Below, piece by piece: positions 1-8,100 of a stretch of 37,930 nucleotides of DNA. The number at the start of each line of letters is the position of its first letter. Positions within the stretch are counted from its first letter, which is position 1. The translations under genes were made by a program, and so were the position numbers. Origin of the DNA: an uncultured Bacteroidia bacterium (GTDB lineage Bacteria; Bacteroidota; Bacteroidia; Bacteroidales; UBA932); the NCBI GenBank assembly GCA_902780455.1, contig CACZFO010000011.1:1-37930 (forward strand), in the 5' to 3' direction. The notes below the pieces were generated by a model. It was given only the letters and a program-made list of their open reading frames with translations, was not told the DNA's origin and ran no database searches.

Positions 1-85
1 GGATCCAGCCGTCGTACATCTGCATCTGGTGGGATGGCCAGGCGTTCAGCGATAAATCTTCGATTTTTTTAATATCAGTGTCCAT
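1..85 (-). CDS. GNAT family N-acetyltransferase, N-terminal fragment (runs off the left edge)
   Basis: Read on the minus strand, an ATG at 85-83 opens a frame that stays open to the window edge (28 codons). It contains the stretch LSLNAWPS followed by MYDGWI. I recognise this as the conserved start of a GNAT acetyltransferase subfamily common in Firmicutes; these enzymes move an acetyl group from acetyl-CoA to an amine. A strong Shine-Dalgarno sequence (GGAGG) lies just upstream of the ATG, which is unusual for Bacteroidetes. The catalytic domain is outside the window, so the substrate cannot be inferred. It lies in the left-end fragment that is probably not contiguous with the rest of the window. 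Confidence 0.55.
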   Translation of the reverse strand, partial: MDTDIKKIEDLSLNAWPSHQMQMYDGWI

Positions 86-169
86 GGGGACCTCCGTATT
101 GATGTCTGTGTAAAGAGCGGAGCCGTACGGCGCGCTCACAACAGATTAAACCGATACAGGAGGGAATGT
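86..169. promoter_or_regulatory. Divergent intergenic region with 10-bp palindrome and strong Shine-Dalgarno sites
   Basis: The 84 bp between the two divergent starts contains a perfect palindrome GCCGTACGGC at about 122-131, which could be an operator. It also carries an AGGAGG Shine-Dalgarno about 6 nt before the ATG at 170. No Bacteroidetes-type TAnnTTTG element is seen here, which agrees with a foreign origin. The operator role is a guess. Confidence 0.3.
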
Positions 170-2398
170 ATGGTTGAAATCAAAACGTGTAAGAATTTCC
201 TTGTTCGTGATGAGGAAAAGGCCGGGTACTGCTTTAAAAGCAGCACGAATCAGGTGCTCTCCACAACGCAGCTTGCCAAGGAGTTCAGCAACAAAGGCAA
301 CATGAAGATCCTGGCAGAGCAGTTCCCAGGGACCTCTACCTATGATCCGGATGCTGATGTGATGTATACAGATGGGATTACTTCAGCTTCTGCACTTACG
401 TCGTTGAAGTTTATGATGCATCGTGCGATTACAGTAAACAAGATGACCTTGATAGGGCTGGTTCCCGGAGAGAAGATCAGCAAGGTGGAATTAACTTTTG
501 ACAAGGACGTAACAGGTTATTACCTTGTTTCTGGCGATAATGCCGGTGGCTATTCCAATGGTGGCAAGGAACTTATCTTGTCATATGAGGATGTTGCAGT
601 TTCTTCAGACGGAACATTCCCGGTTTATTTCATCGCGATGCCGGTAGAGGATGCCGGATTTGCAAGCGTGGTTGTTTCTTCAGACAAATACACCTATACC
701 AAACCTGCCAGCGCATTTTCAAAAAAGATAACTTTTGCCATTGGGAAGATGACAAAGTTCAATATGGATATGACTGGTTATGCCGCTCCTGTTTCAACTA
801 CAACAACTTACACATTGGTTGAAACGCAGTCCGGCCTGCTGGATGGAACATATATCATAGCCGCTTCTGGATACAATGTGGCCATGGGAGGTCTGAGCGG
901 GACCATCCATACAAGCGAGTCTGTGACAAAGACCGACAGCAACAAGAAGATTACTCTTGACAACAACAGTCACGTACTGCCGGTCAAGATTACAAAGAGC
1001 GGAAGCAACTGGACCATCCAGAACAACAAGACCGGCGATACCAACTACGGCAAGTATCTGGCATGGGAAAGTGGAAACAGCAGCATAGAGCAGTCCGGTA
1101 GTTATACCTGGAGTATTTCCATAAGCGGCGGAGTGGCCACAATTGCGTCAACTGCCACTTCAACAAGAAAGTTGCAGTATAATGAAGGCAGCCCTAGATT
1201 CTGCTGCTATACTTCCACTCAGAAACCACTGGCGTTATATATTGCAGAGGGCGGAACCACTCCTGCAACAGGTCCTGTAATCAACATTACGTCTTCCAAT
1301 CCTGTTAACGTGGCAAAGGCCGGCGGATCCCAGACAGCTACCTTCAGCATAACGAATCCGGTGTCAGGAGTGTCTCTGACAGCAACATCCAACACTTCTT
1401 GGATTACAAACGTGAACGTCAGCGGTTCAAACATCACGTTCAACGTTGCAGCCCAGGCATCGGGAGCTAATTCAAGGACCGGCACCATTACTCTCAGCTA
1501 TACGGGAGCCTCTTCTGTTGAACTTGCAGTAAGCCAGGAGGCCGGTGAAGGCGGAAGCCAGGCCATCAACGGCTGGCTGGAACTTCCTTCCCAAACGGCC
1601 GGTTCTGATTACTTCACAGGTACTTTCTTTGCCGGCAAAGAAAGGAATTACACATATCTATACCAGTACAGCACCTATACTTCTCTTTGGACAGCTTATC
1701 CGCTATACAACTCCACTATGGGCAGCGGTGCGGTTTCCAATCTCGGACCTTACTATCCTCAGGTTTCTAACAATGAGGTTGACACTAAAGGTAAGACCTG
1801 GGCTGCCAATCCTCAGATCGACAAGAGTAAGCAGATCAACGTATGGAGCGGAAGCTATGGAGTAAGCGTTCCTGATGCAAATCCTTCAGACATCTATGCC
1901 CGCGGACATCAGATACCGAACTCTGACAGATCTTCAAACGGAACCATGCAGTCTCAGACGTACTATGCTACAAACTCCACCCCTCAGATCCAGAACCGTT
2001 TCAACGGATATATCTGGAACCAGCTTGAGACAGCTGTAAGGGCGAGTGTGAAAGACACTGTATATGTTGTAACCGGAGCTACATTCCGCAAAGTAGGCGG
2101 CAGCGAAACTATCAAATACATACAACCTCAGCATGACAGCAAGCAGTGCCCTGTTCCAAACTATTACTGGAAGGTTCTGCTGAAGGTCAAGAAGAGCGGC
2201 TCCACAATAACATCTGCCTCAGCGATTGGATTCTGGTTTGAGCACAAGCAGTACTCAAATAATGACTTTACTCCTTATGCCGTCAGCGTAGACAAGATAG
2301 AGGAATATACTGGATTCAATTTCTTTGTCAACCTGCCGTCTAATCTGGAAGTTACGGCAGAGGCCAATACCAACTGGACCACGTTCAAGAACTTCTAG
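170..2398 (+). CDS. Exported fimbrillin-like / BACON / DNA-RNA non-specific endonuclease protein, 5' end replaced by foreign sequence
   Basis: The 742-residue frame appears to be two genes joined in frame. Residues 1-46 (AGGAGG Shine-Dalgarno, no signal peptide) look like the start of an unrelated protein I do not recognise. From residue 47, after a GATC at 307-310, it is a Bacteroidetes surface protein. It has a truncated fimbrillin-like beta domain (about 47-205), a beta domain common in these nucleases (about 212-360), a BACON domain (about 370-458) and a C-terminal NUC endonuclease domain (about 462-742). Nuclease hallmarks are ARGHQIPNSDR with the general-base His at residue 580 and TNSTPQ...N...W..LE with the metal-ligand Asn near 612. 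Family members cut DNA and RNA without sequence specificity and are usually surface lipoproteins; the missing N-terminus would hold the signal peptide. The DUF362 gene follows 9 nt downstream, probably co-transcribed. The nuclease call is firm; the true start is not present here. Confidence 0.8.
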   Translation: MVEIKTCKNFLVRDEEKAGYCFKSSTNQVLSTTQLAKEFSNKGNMKILAEQFPGTSTYDPDADVMYTDGITSASALTSLKFMMHRAITVNKMTLIGLVPGEKISKVELTFDKDVTGYYLVSGDNAGGYSNGGKELILSYEDVAVSSDGTFPVYFIAMPVEDAGFASVVVSSDKYTYTKPASAFSKKITFAIGKMTKFNMDMTGYAAPVSTTTTYTLVETQSGLLDGTYIIAASGYNVAMGGLSGTIHTSESVTKTDSNKKITLDNNSHVLPVKITKSGSNWTIQNNKTGDTNYGKYLAWESGNSSIEQSGSYTWSISISGGVATIASTATSTRKLQYNEGSPRFCCYTSTQKPLALYIAEGGTTPATGPVINITSSNPVNVAKAGGSQTATFSITNPVSGVSLTATSNTSWITNVNVSGSNITFNVAAQASGANSRTGTITLSYTGASSVELAVSQEAGEGGSQAINGWLELPSQTAGSDYFTGTFFAGKERNYTYLYQYSTYTSLWTAYPLYNSTMGSGAVSNLGPYYPQVSNNEVDTKGKTWAANPQIDKSKQINVWSGSYGVSVPDANPSDIYARGHQIPNSDRSSNGTMQSQTYYATNSTPQIQNRFNGYIWNQLETAVRASVKDTVYVVTGATFRKVGGSETIKYIQPQHDSKQCPVPNYYWKVLLKVKKSGSTITSASAIGFWFEHKQYSNNDFTPYAVSVDKIEEYTGFNFFVNLPSNLEVTAEANTNWTTFKNF
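307..310. other. Putative chimeric junction at a Sau3AI (GATC) site
   Basis: The sequence begins with GGATCC and the next GATC is at 307. No GATC occurs between them, so bases 2-306 are exactly one Sau3AI fragment. Left of the site: Firmicutes-like ribosome sites and a GNAT start. Right of it: Bacteroidetes coding sequence that lacks its signal peptide. This is the pattern expected of a co-ligated fragment in a partial-digest clone. Confidence 0.6.
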
Positions 2399-2407
2399 GA
2401 GTTGAAT

Positions 2408-3529
2408 ATGAAACATACAGAAATCGACGATATGAATTTGAGAAATTATTTAGGAGCAATGATGCTCTGCGCTGCCGTGGCAACAGGATGCGGTGGCGGC
2501 GGAAATTCAGCTGAAGAGGCTGAACAGAAACCGGTGGCCGGAACAGACGGCAACAAGTATGTGCCGTATGAGGAGCGTACCGGAGAAGAGTCCGTAGTGT
2601 ATTTTACTCGCGACCTGTCTGCAGCAGGCTTGATCAAGGCTTACGAGCAGGTATGCGACAGCATTACCGGAAAAGTTGGAGTAAAGCTCCACACCGGAGA
2701 ACAGAACGGTCCGAACATCATTCCTAGGGAATGGGTGAAAGCTCTCCTCGAGAAAGACCTCAAGGATGCAACTATCATAGAGACAAATACATACTATGAA
2801 GGTGACCGCTACACCACAGAGCAGCACCGCAAGACACTGGAGGTGAACGGATGGACTTTCTGTCCGGTGGACATTATGGATGAAGAAGATACCGTAACCA
2901 TTCCTGTGAACGGCGGAAAGTGGTTCAAGAAGATGTCTGTTGGAAGCCATCTTTTGAACTATGAATCCATGGTAGTCCTTACCCATTTCAAGGGACATAC
3001 CCAGGGAGGTTTCGGCGGAAGCAACAAGAACATCGGAATCGGATGCGCAGACGGCCGCGTTGGAAAGGCATGGATACACACAACTCCAGGTTCAGACGAT
3101 ATGTGGGACATCAAGGAAGAGGAGTTCATGGAGAGGATGACTGAATCCACCAAGGCTACCATAGACCACTTCGGCAAACACGTGACTTACGTTAACGTAA
3201 TGCGCAACATGTCAGTATCCTGCGACTGCGAAGGCGTGGCTGCAGAACCTGTGGTTACTCCAAACGTAGGCATCCTTTCTTCCAAGGACATACTTGCCAT
3301 AGACCAGGCATGCGTTGACATCATCTACGCCATGACTGCAGAAGAGCATGCAGCAATGGTTGAGCGCATGGAGACCCGCCACGGCCTGCGCCAGCTTTCC
3401 TACATGAAAGAACTTGGAATGGGCAATAACCGCTACAAGCTGATAGACCTCGACAACGGCGGCAAGGAGATTACCGCAGCTGAGGCTGCCAAAGACCTCA
3501 AGCCTTTTGTGCAGCCTGCTTCTGAATAG
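2408..3529 (+). CDS. DUF362 domain lipoprotein
   Basis: This is a 373-residue exported protein with a DUF362 domain. The start at 2408 has AGGAG six bases upstream; an in-frame ATG at 2432 would give a tidier signal peptide. The hydrophobic segment ends in VATGCGGGG, a lipobox-like site (Ala rather than Leu/Val/Ile at -3), so it is probably a lipoprotein. The domain runs from about residue 55 to 345, with THFKGHTQGGFGGSNKN and, later, VSCDCEG then SSKDILAIDQACVD, which matches the DUF362 ending. DUF362 proteins have no settled biochemical role; many are fused to or sit near ferredoxin-type proteins. Here the protein is exported and follows a secreted nuclease by 9 nt, so the two are probably co-expressed. 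It is followed by a terminator. Confidence 0.8.
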   Translation: MKHTEIDDMNLRNYLGAMMLCAAVATGCGGGGNSAEEAEQKPVAGTDGNKYVPYEERTGEESVVYFTRDLSAAGLIKAYEQVCDSITGKVGVKLHTGEQNGPNIIPREWVKALLEKDLKDATIIETNTYYEGDRYTTEQHRKTLEVNGWTFCPVDIMDEEDTVTIPVNGGKWFKKMSVGSHLLNYESMVVLTHFKGHTQGGFGGSNKNIGIGCADGRVGKAWIHTTPGSDDMWDIKEEEFMERMTESTKATIDHFGKHVTYVNVMRNMSVSCDCEGVAAEPVVTPNVGILSSKDILAIDQACVDIIYAMTAEEHAAMVERMETRHGLRQLSYMKELGMGNNRYKLIDLDNGGKEITAAEAAKDLKPFVQPASE

Positions 3530-3550
3530 TTGTCGCTGACTGTAAAAAGA

Positions 3551-3586
3551 AGCCTGCAGCTTTCAAGGCCGCAGGCTTTTCTTTTT
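3551..3586 (+). terminator. Rho-independent terminator after the DUF362 gene
   Basis: A hairpin with arms AGCCTGC (3551-3557) and GCAGGCT (3571-3577) is followed by a T-rich run. It sits 21 nt after the stop codon and just before the 3' end of the convergent tRNA-Arg. Confidence 0.7.
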
Positions 3587-3595
3587 CCAAAGATG

Positions 3596-3667
3596 TACCC
3601 CCGAGGCGAATCGAACGCCTATCAATGGAACCGGAATCCATCGTTTTATCCGTTAAACTACGGGGGC
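3596..3667 (-). tRNA. tRNA-Arg (anticodon CCG)
   Basis: On the minus strand the full cloverleaf can be drawn. The acceptor is GCCCCCG paired with CGGGGGT, with A73. The anticodon stem is ATGGA/TCCAT around the loop TTCCGGT (anticodon CCG, reading codon CGG). The T arm is AGGCG-TTCGATT-CGCCT. No CCA is encoded. It is transcribed from the promoter at 3730-3760, and its leader contains a CATCCACG...CGTGGATG hairpin. Confidence 0.93.
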
Positions 3668-3673
3668 GGACAT

Positions 3674-3721
3674 CATCCACGGCTTTAAAGGAGGTGTTTA
3701 TGCTCTTTTGGAGCGTGGATG
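3674..3721 (-). other. Leader hairpin of the tRNA-Arg transcript
   Basis: Inverted arms CATCCACG (3674-3681) and CGTGGATG (3714-3721) enclose the segment between the tRNA-Arg promoter and the tRNA 5' end. The stem would form in the precursor and could guide 5' processing. The pairing is visible; the role is inferred. Confidence 0.45.
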
Positions 3722-3725
3722 TAGG

Positions 3726-3760
3726 TTTGCAAAGTTATAAAATTATTATCTTTGCCCAAA
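3726..3760. promoter_or_regulatory. Overlapping divergent promoters for tRNA-Arg (minus) and fabD (plus)
   Basis: Plus strand: TTTG at 3726-3729 and TATCTTTG at 3747-3754 (17-bp spacer) point toward fabD. Minus strand: TTTG (3760-3757) and TAACTTTG (3737-3730) with a 19-bp spacer point toward tRNA-Arg. Both fit the Bacteroidetes consensus. The two promoters occupy the same 35 bp, so polymerase probably cannot fill both at once. Confidence 0.65.
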
Positions 3761-3771
3761 TGCAGTAGGGA

Positions 3772-3855
3772 CTTCAAGTATGGATGCCTGTGGGGTGCAC
3801 TTCAAGCATGGGTGCTTGCATGTTGCGCTTCAGGTGCGGGTACTTGGGGGGTTTA
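3772..3855. repeat. Three 28-bp tandem repeats in the fabD leader
   Basis: Three adjacent 28-bp units start at 3772, 3800 and 3828. Each begins CTTCA[A/G]G and continues with a G-rich stretch that includes GGTGC or similar. They are diverged from one another, so they are not a recent duplication. They sit in the predicted 5' untranslated leader of fabD (transcription start expected near 3761). A short frame across them (3752-3952) starts upstream of the transcription start and is not considered a gene. Confidence 0.6.
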
Positions 3856-3899
3856 CTGCAGGAATTTGAATACTAAAACCTTAGATAGATTAGACAGAG

Positions 3900-4847
3900 A
3901 TGAAAGCATTTGTTTTTCCGGGCCAGGGTGCCCAGTTTACCGGAATGGGTAAGGATCTCTATGAAAACGAGGCTCTTGCCCATGATTTGTTTGAAAAGGC
4001 CAATGGGATCCTTGGCTGGAGGATATCTGACGTGATGTTCACCGGCAGCGCAGAGGACCTCAAGCAGACAAAGGTTACCCAGCCCGCTATTTTCATACAT
4101 TCAGTTGTTTTGGCAAAGTGCCTGTCAGAGTGTGCTCCTGAGAGCGATTTCAGGAAGAAGGCCGCCGAGGCTGGAATAGAGGGCTTTGCTCCCGATATGG
4201 TAGCAGGCCACTCCCTGGGAGAGTTCTCCGCTCTTACAGCAGCCGGTGCCCTGAGCTTTGAAGAGGGTCTGACACTTGTTTCAAAGCGTGCGTTTGCCAT
4301 GCAGAAGGCATGCGAAATTAAGCCTTCAACCATGGCCGCCGTCCTTGGACTTGAGGACAAGGTTATTGAGGATGCCTGCGCAGAAGTTACTGCCAAGGGA
4401 GATTGCGGAGTGGTTGTAGCAGCCAACTACAACTCACACGGACAGGTTGTCATAAGCGGCGACATTGAAGCCGTAGCAGCAGCCGGGGAGATTCTCAAGG
4501 GCAAGGGTGCCCGCAGGGTGCTTCCTCTGCAGGTAGGCGGAGCGTTCCATTCACCTCTGATGGATCCGGCCAGGGTAGAACTCGCCGAGGCTATCCAGAA
4601 GGCTGTAATCACAAAACCGGTATGTCCTGTATACCAGAACGTTGATGCAATGCCTCATACAGACCCGGAGGAAATCAAGAAGAACCTTCTCATCCAGCTT
4701 ACAAACCCTGTAAAATGGTCTTACATCGTCGAGAAGATGGTAGCCGACGGGGCTGACGAGTTTGTGGAACTTGGTCCTGGCACCGTGCTTCAGGGTCTTG
4801 TGAAAAAACTTGCTCCGGCTGAAACCAAGATTTGCGGACTCCAGTAG
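3900..4847 (+). CDS. fabD: Malonyl-CoA:ACP transacylase FabD
   Basis: FabD moves the malonyl group from CoA to acyl carrier protein, the entry step to each round of type II fatty acid synthesis in the cytoplasm. The 315-residue length is normal for the family. The N-terminal FPGQGAQFTGMG forms the oxyanion region, the nucleophile lies in GHSLGEF (Ser105), the malonyl-binding Arg is expected in the SKRAFAMQ segment, and the catalytic His is in AFHSPLM (His217). The ATG at 3900 gives the canonical start MKAFVFPGQGAQ. It has its own promoter (3726-3754) and a ~140-nt leader with tandem repeats. No other fab genes are adjacent, so it appears monocistronic. Confidence 0.96.
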   Translation: MKAFVFPGQGAQFTGMGKDLYENEALAHDLFEKANGILGWRISDVMFTGSAEDLKQTKVTQPAIFIHSVVLAKCLSECAPESDFRKKAAEAGIEGFAPDMVAGHSLGEFSALTAAGALSFEEGLTLVSKRAFAMQKACEIKPSTMAAVLGLEDKVIEDACAEVTAKGDCGVVVAANYNSHGQVVISGDIEAVAAAGEILKGKGARRVLPLQVGGAFHSPLMDPARVELAEAIQKAVITKPVCPVYQNVDAMPHTDPEEIKKNLLIQLTNPVKWSYIVEKMVADGADEFVELGPGTVLQGLVKKLAPAETKICGLQ

Positions 4848-4884
4848 CCGGACATGGCTTAGGCCTGATATTCTTGAACTAATC

Positions 4885-4916
4885 TTTGTTTAAGCCCTTT
4901 TAATTTGCTACCTTTG
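4885..4916 (+). promoter_or_regulatory. Promoter for nifJ
   Basis: TTTG at 4885-4888 and TACCTTTG at 4909-4916 are separated by 20 bp and match the Bacteroidetes consensus. Transcription would start near 4923, leaving a leader of roughly 190 nt before the ATG at 5111. No known riboswitch was recognised in that leader. It contains a copy of the ATCGCTGA motif (5074-5081, reverse orientation). Confidence 0.65.
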
Positions 4917-5110
4917 AGCGGCCGAATTTTGCATCGGATGGTCTAAGTGTCTAAACAACAGCCCCGTGGCCAGTCTTATGCATTTTCAGTGCTTGTTTAA
5001 AGCAAAGAATTGACAACTAGAAACTCTTAATAAGGCTTACACTTTTAACTATTTGAACTTGAGGCTTTATTTATCAGCGATATTTAATTTTATATATAAC
5101 AACTAACGAC

Positions 5111-8100
5111 ATGGCAAAAGAAAAAGTGTTTCTCACCTGCGATGGAAACCAGGCAGCCGCTCACGTATCCTATCTTTTCAGTGAGCTTGCAGCTATTTAT
5201 CCTATCACCCCTTCTTCTCCTATGGCCGAGCATGTAGACGAGTGGTCTGCATTCGGACGTAAGAACCTTTTTGGTGAAACCGTAAAGGTTATAGAGATGG
5301 AGAGTGAGGCAGGTGCCGCAGGAGCTGTTCACGGTTCCCTTCAGGCAGGTGTACTTACTTCAACATTTACAGCATCCCAGGGATTGCTGCTGATGATCCC
5401 TAACATGTATAAGATTGCAGGAGAAATGCTTCCTGCAGTATTCCATGTAACAGCAAGAAGTCTTGCAACCCATGCACTGAGTATCTTCGGTGACCAGCAG
5501 GACGTCATGGCTGTAAGACAGACCGGTTTTGCAATGCTGGCTTCAGCAAGCGTTCAGGAAGCTATGGATATGGCAGCTGTAGCACATCTGTCTGCCATCA
5601 AGTCTTCAATTCCTTTTGTACACTTCTTTGACGGATTCCGTACATCTCACGAAATCCAGAAGATTGAGGTTCTTCCTGAAGAAGGCCTCAAGAAGATGGT
5701 CAGCACCAAGGCTCTGGCTGCTTTCCGCAAGAGGGCTCTCAATCCTAACGCTCCTGTAACAAAGGGTACTGCCCAGAATGCAGACGTTTATTTCCAGGAG
5801 ACTGAGTCCAGAAACCAGTACTATACAGAAGTTCCTAACATCGTAGCAAGATATATGGGCGAGCTCGGCGAACTCTGCGGCCGCCACTATCTGCCTTTTG
5901 ACTATTATGGAGATCCTGAGGCAGAAAGAGTTGTCATCGCGATGGGTTCTGTCACCGACACATGCAAGGAGGTTGTCGAATACCTGACTGGCAAGGGCGA
6001 GAAGGTTGGTGTTGTAGTAGTAAGACTTTACAGACCTTTCAGCACCCAGTACTTCCTCAGGGCTCTGCCTAAGAGCGTAAAGAGGATTGCCGTTCTCGAC
6101 CGTTGCAAGGAGCCGGGCGCTGTAGGCGAGCCTCTGTACGTAGATGTAAAGAGCGCGCTTGCAGACACTGAATTTGCCGGCAAGGTTAAGATCGTAGGCG
6201 GACGTTACGGTCTGTCTTCCAAGGATACTTCCCCTGCACAGATACTTGCAGTGTTCCAGAACCTCAAGGCAAAGGAACCTAAGAATTCATTCACCATCGG
6301 TATCGTTGATGACGTAACCTTCCTCTCACTCCCACAGAAGGAGGAGATTTCTCTTGCAAAGCCTGGTACTTATGAGCTCAAGTTCTTCGGACTTGGTTCA
6401 GACGGAACCGTAGGCGCAAACAAGAACACCATCAAGATAATCGGCGGAACAACAAATAAATACTGCCAGGCATACTTTGACTACGATTCAAAGAAGTCCG
6501 GCGGATTCACATGTTCTCACCTGAGGTTCGGAGACAATCCTATCAATTCTCCTTACCTTGTTTCTACTCCTGATTTCGTAGCTTGCCACGTGCCTTCATA
6601 CCTTACCAAGTATGACGTGCTCAGGGGTATCAAGAAGGGTGGTACATTCCTTCTGAACAGCCTCTGGGATACTAAGGAAACCTTGAAGAGACTTCCTGAT
6701 TTCATCAAGTATCAGATCGTTAGCAAGAAGCTAAACTTCTACATCATCAACGCTACCAAGATCGCTGAGGAAATAGGTCTGGGCAACCGTACCAACTCCA
6801 TCCTCCAGAGCGCATTCTTCAAGATTACTGGCATCATTCCTTACGAGGATGCCGTAAAGGAGATGAAGAAGATGATCGAGAAGAGCTACGGCAAGAAGGG
6901 CGAGAACGTAGTAAAGATGAACTACGCTGCCGTTGACCGCGGAGGTGAGTATGTTAAGGTTGAGATTCCTTTCGAGTGGAAGAACCTTTCACCAAGCAAG
7001 TTTGTTCCGGACAGCTACAACCGTCTGGCTCCTGAGTGGGTAAGGCAGATTGCCGATCCTGTAAACGCTCAGTGCGGCAACGATCTTCCTGTAAGCGCAT
7101 TCCAGAGCTTCCCTGACGGAGCTATTCCTGCTGGAACCGCTGCTTATGAGAAGAGAGGAATTGCAACTCATGTTCCTGAATGGAACCCAGCCAACTGTAT
7201 CCAGTGCAACCAGTGCGCTACCATCTGCCCTCATGCTGCAATCCGTCCGTTCCTGCTCACCGATGAGGAACTTCAGAAGGCTCCTAAGGGTGTAACTCGC
7301 GTTTTGAAGGTTGCTGACGGAAAGGCTAATCTGAAGGACTACAAGTTTGTGATGCAGGTAGACCCTGCAGACTGTACAGGTTGCGCCAACTGCGCCGACA
7401 TCTGCCCTGCAAAGGAGAAGGCTCTCGTAATGAAGCCGGCTGAAACCCAGGCAGACCAGCAGAAGTGCTTTGACTATCTGCACAACCGTGTAGGTTACAA
7501 GGACGAGGTTATGAAGAAGGATTCCAACATCAAGGCATCCCAGTTCTCACAGCCTCTGTTTGAATTCTCAGGCGCTTGCGCAGGTTGCGGCGAGACCCCT
7601 TACATCAAACTTATATCTCAGCTCTTCGGCGACAGGATGATGGTTGCCAACGCTACCGGATGTACTTCTATCTACTCCGGATCGTTCCCTGCATCTCCTT
7701 ACTGCAAGGATAAGAACGGAAGAGGTCCGGCATGGGCAAACTCACTGTTTGAGGACAACGCCGAGTTCGGTCTTGGCCAGAGACTCGGATTTGCAAGACT
7801 GCGTGCTACCCTGGAAGACAGGGCAAAGGCTGCCATTGCTGACCAGAAGTGCTCAGACGCTGTAAAGGATCTTCTCAAGAAGTGGCTTGAGAACCTCAGG
7901 GACGTTGCCGTATGCAAGGAAATCGCTGAGAAACTTCCTGCAGCTCTCAAGGAGTGCAAGTGCGCTTCCTGCAAGGCTGTTGCAGAGTACATAGATTGCA
8001 TAATCCCTCGTTCACAGTGGATCATCGGCGGTGACGGTTGGGGATACGATATCGGATACGGCGGACTTGACCACGTGCTTGCTTCCGGCGAGAACGTAAA

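Noticed and set aside
3752..3952. Short Cys/Trp-rich frame upstream of fabD
   Set aside because: It begins before the predicted transcription start, overlaps the fabD start in another frame, and merely reads through the 28-bp repeats.
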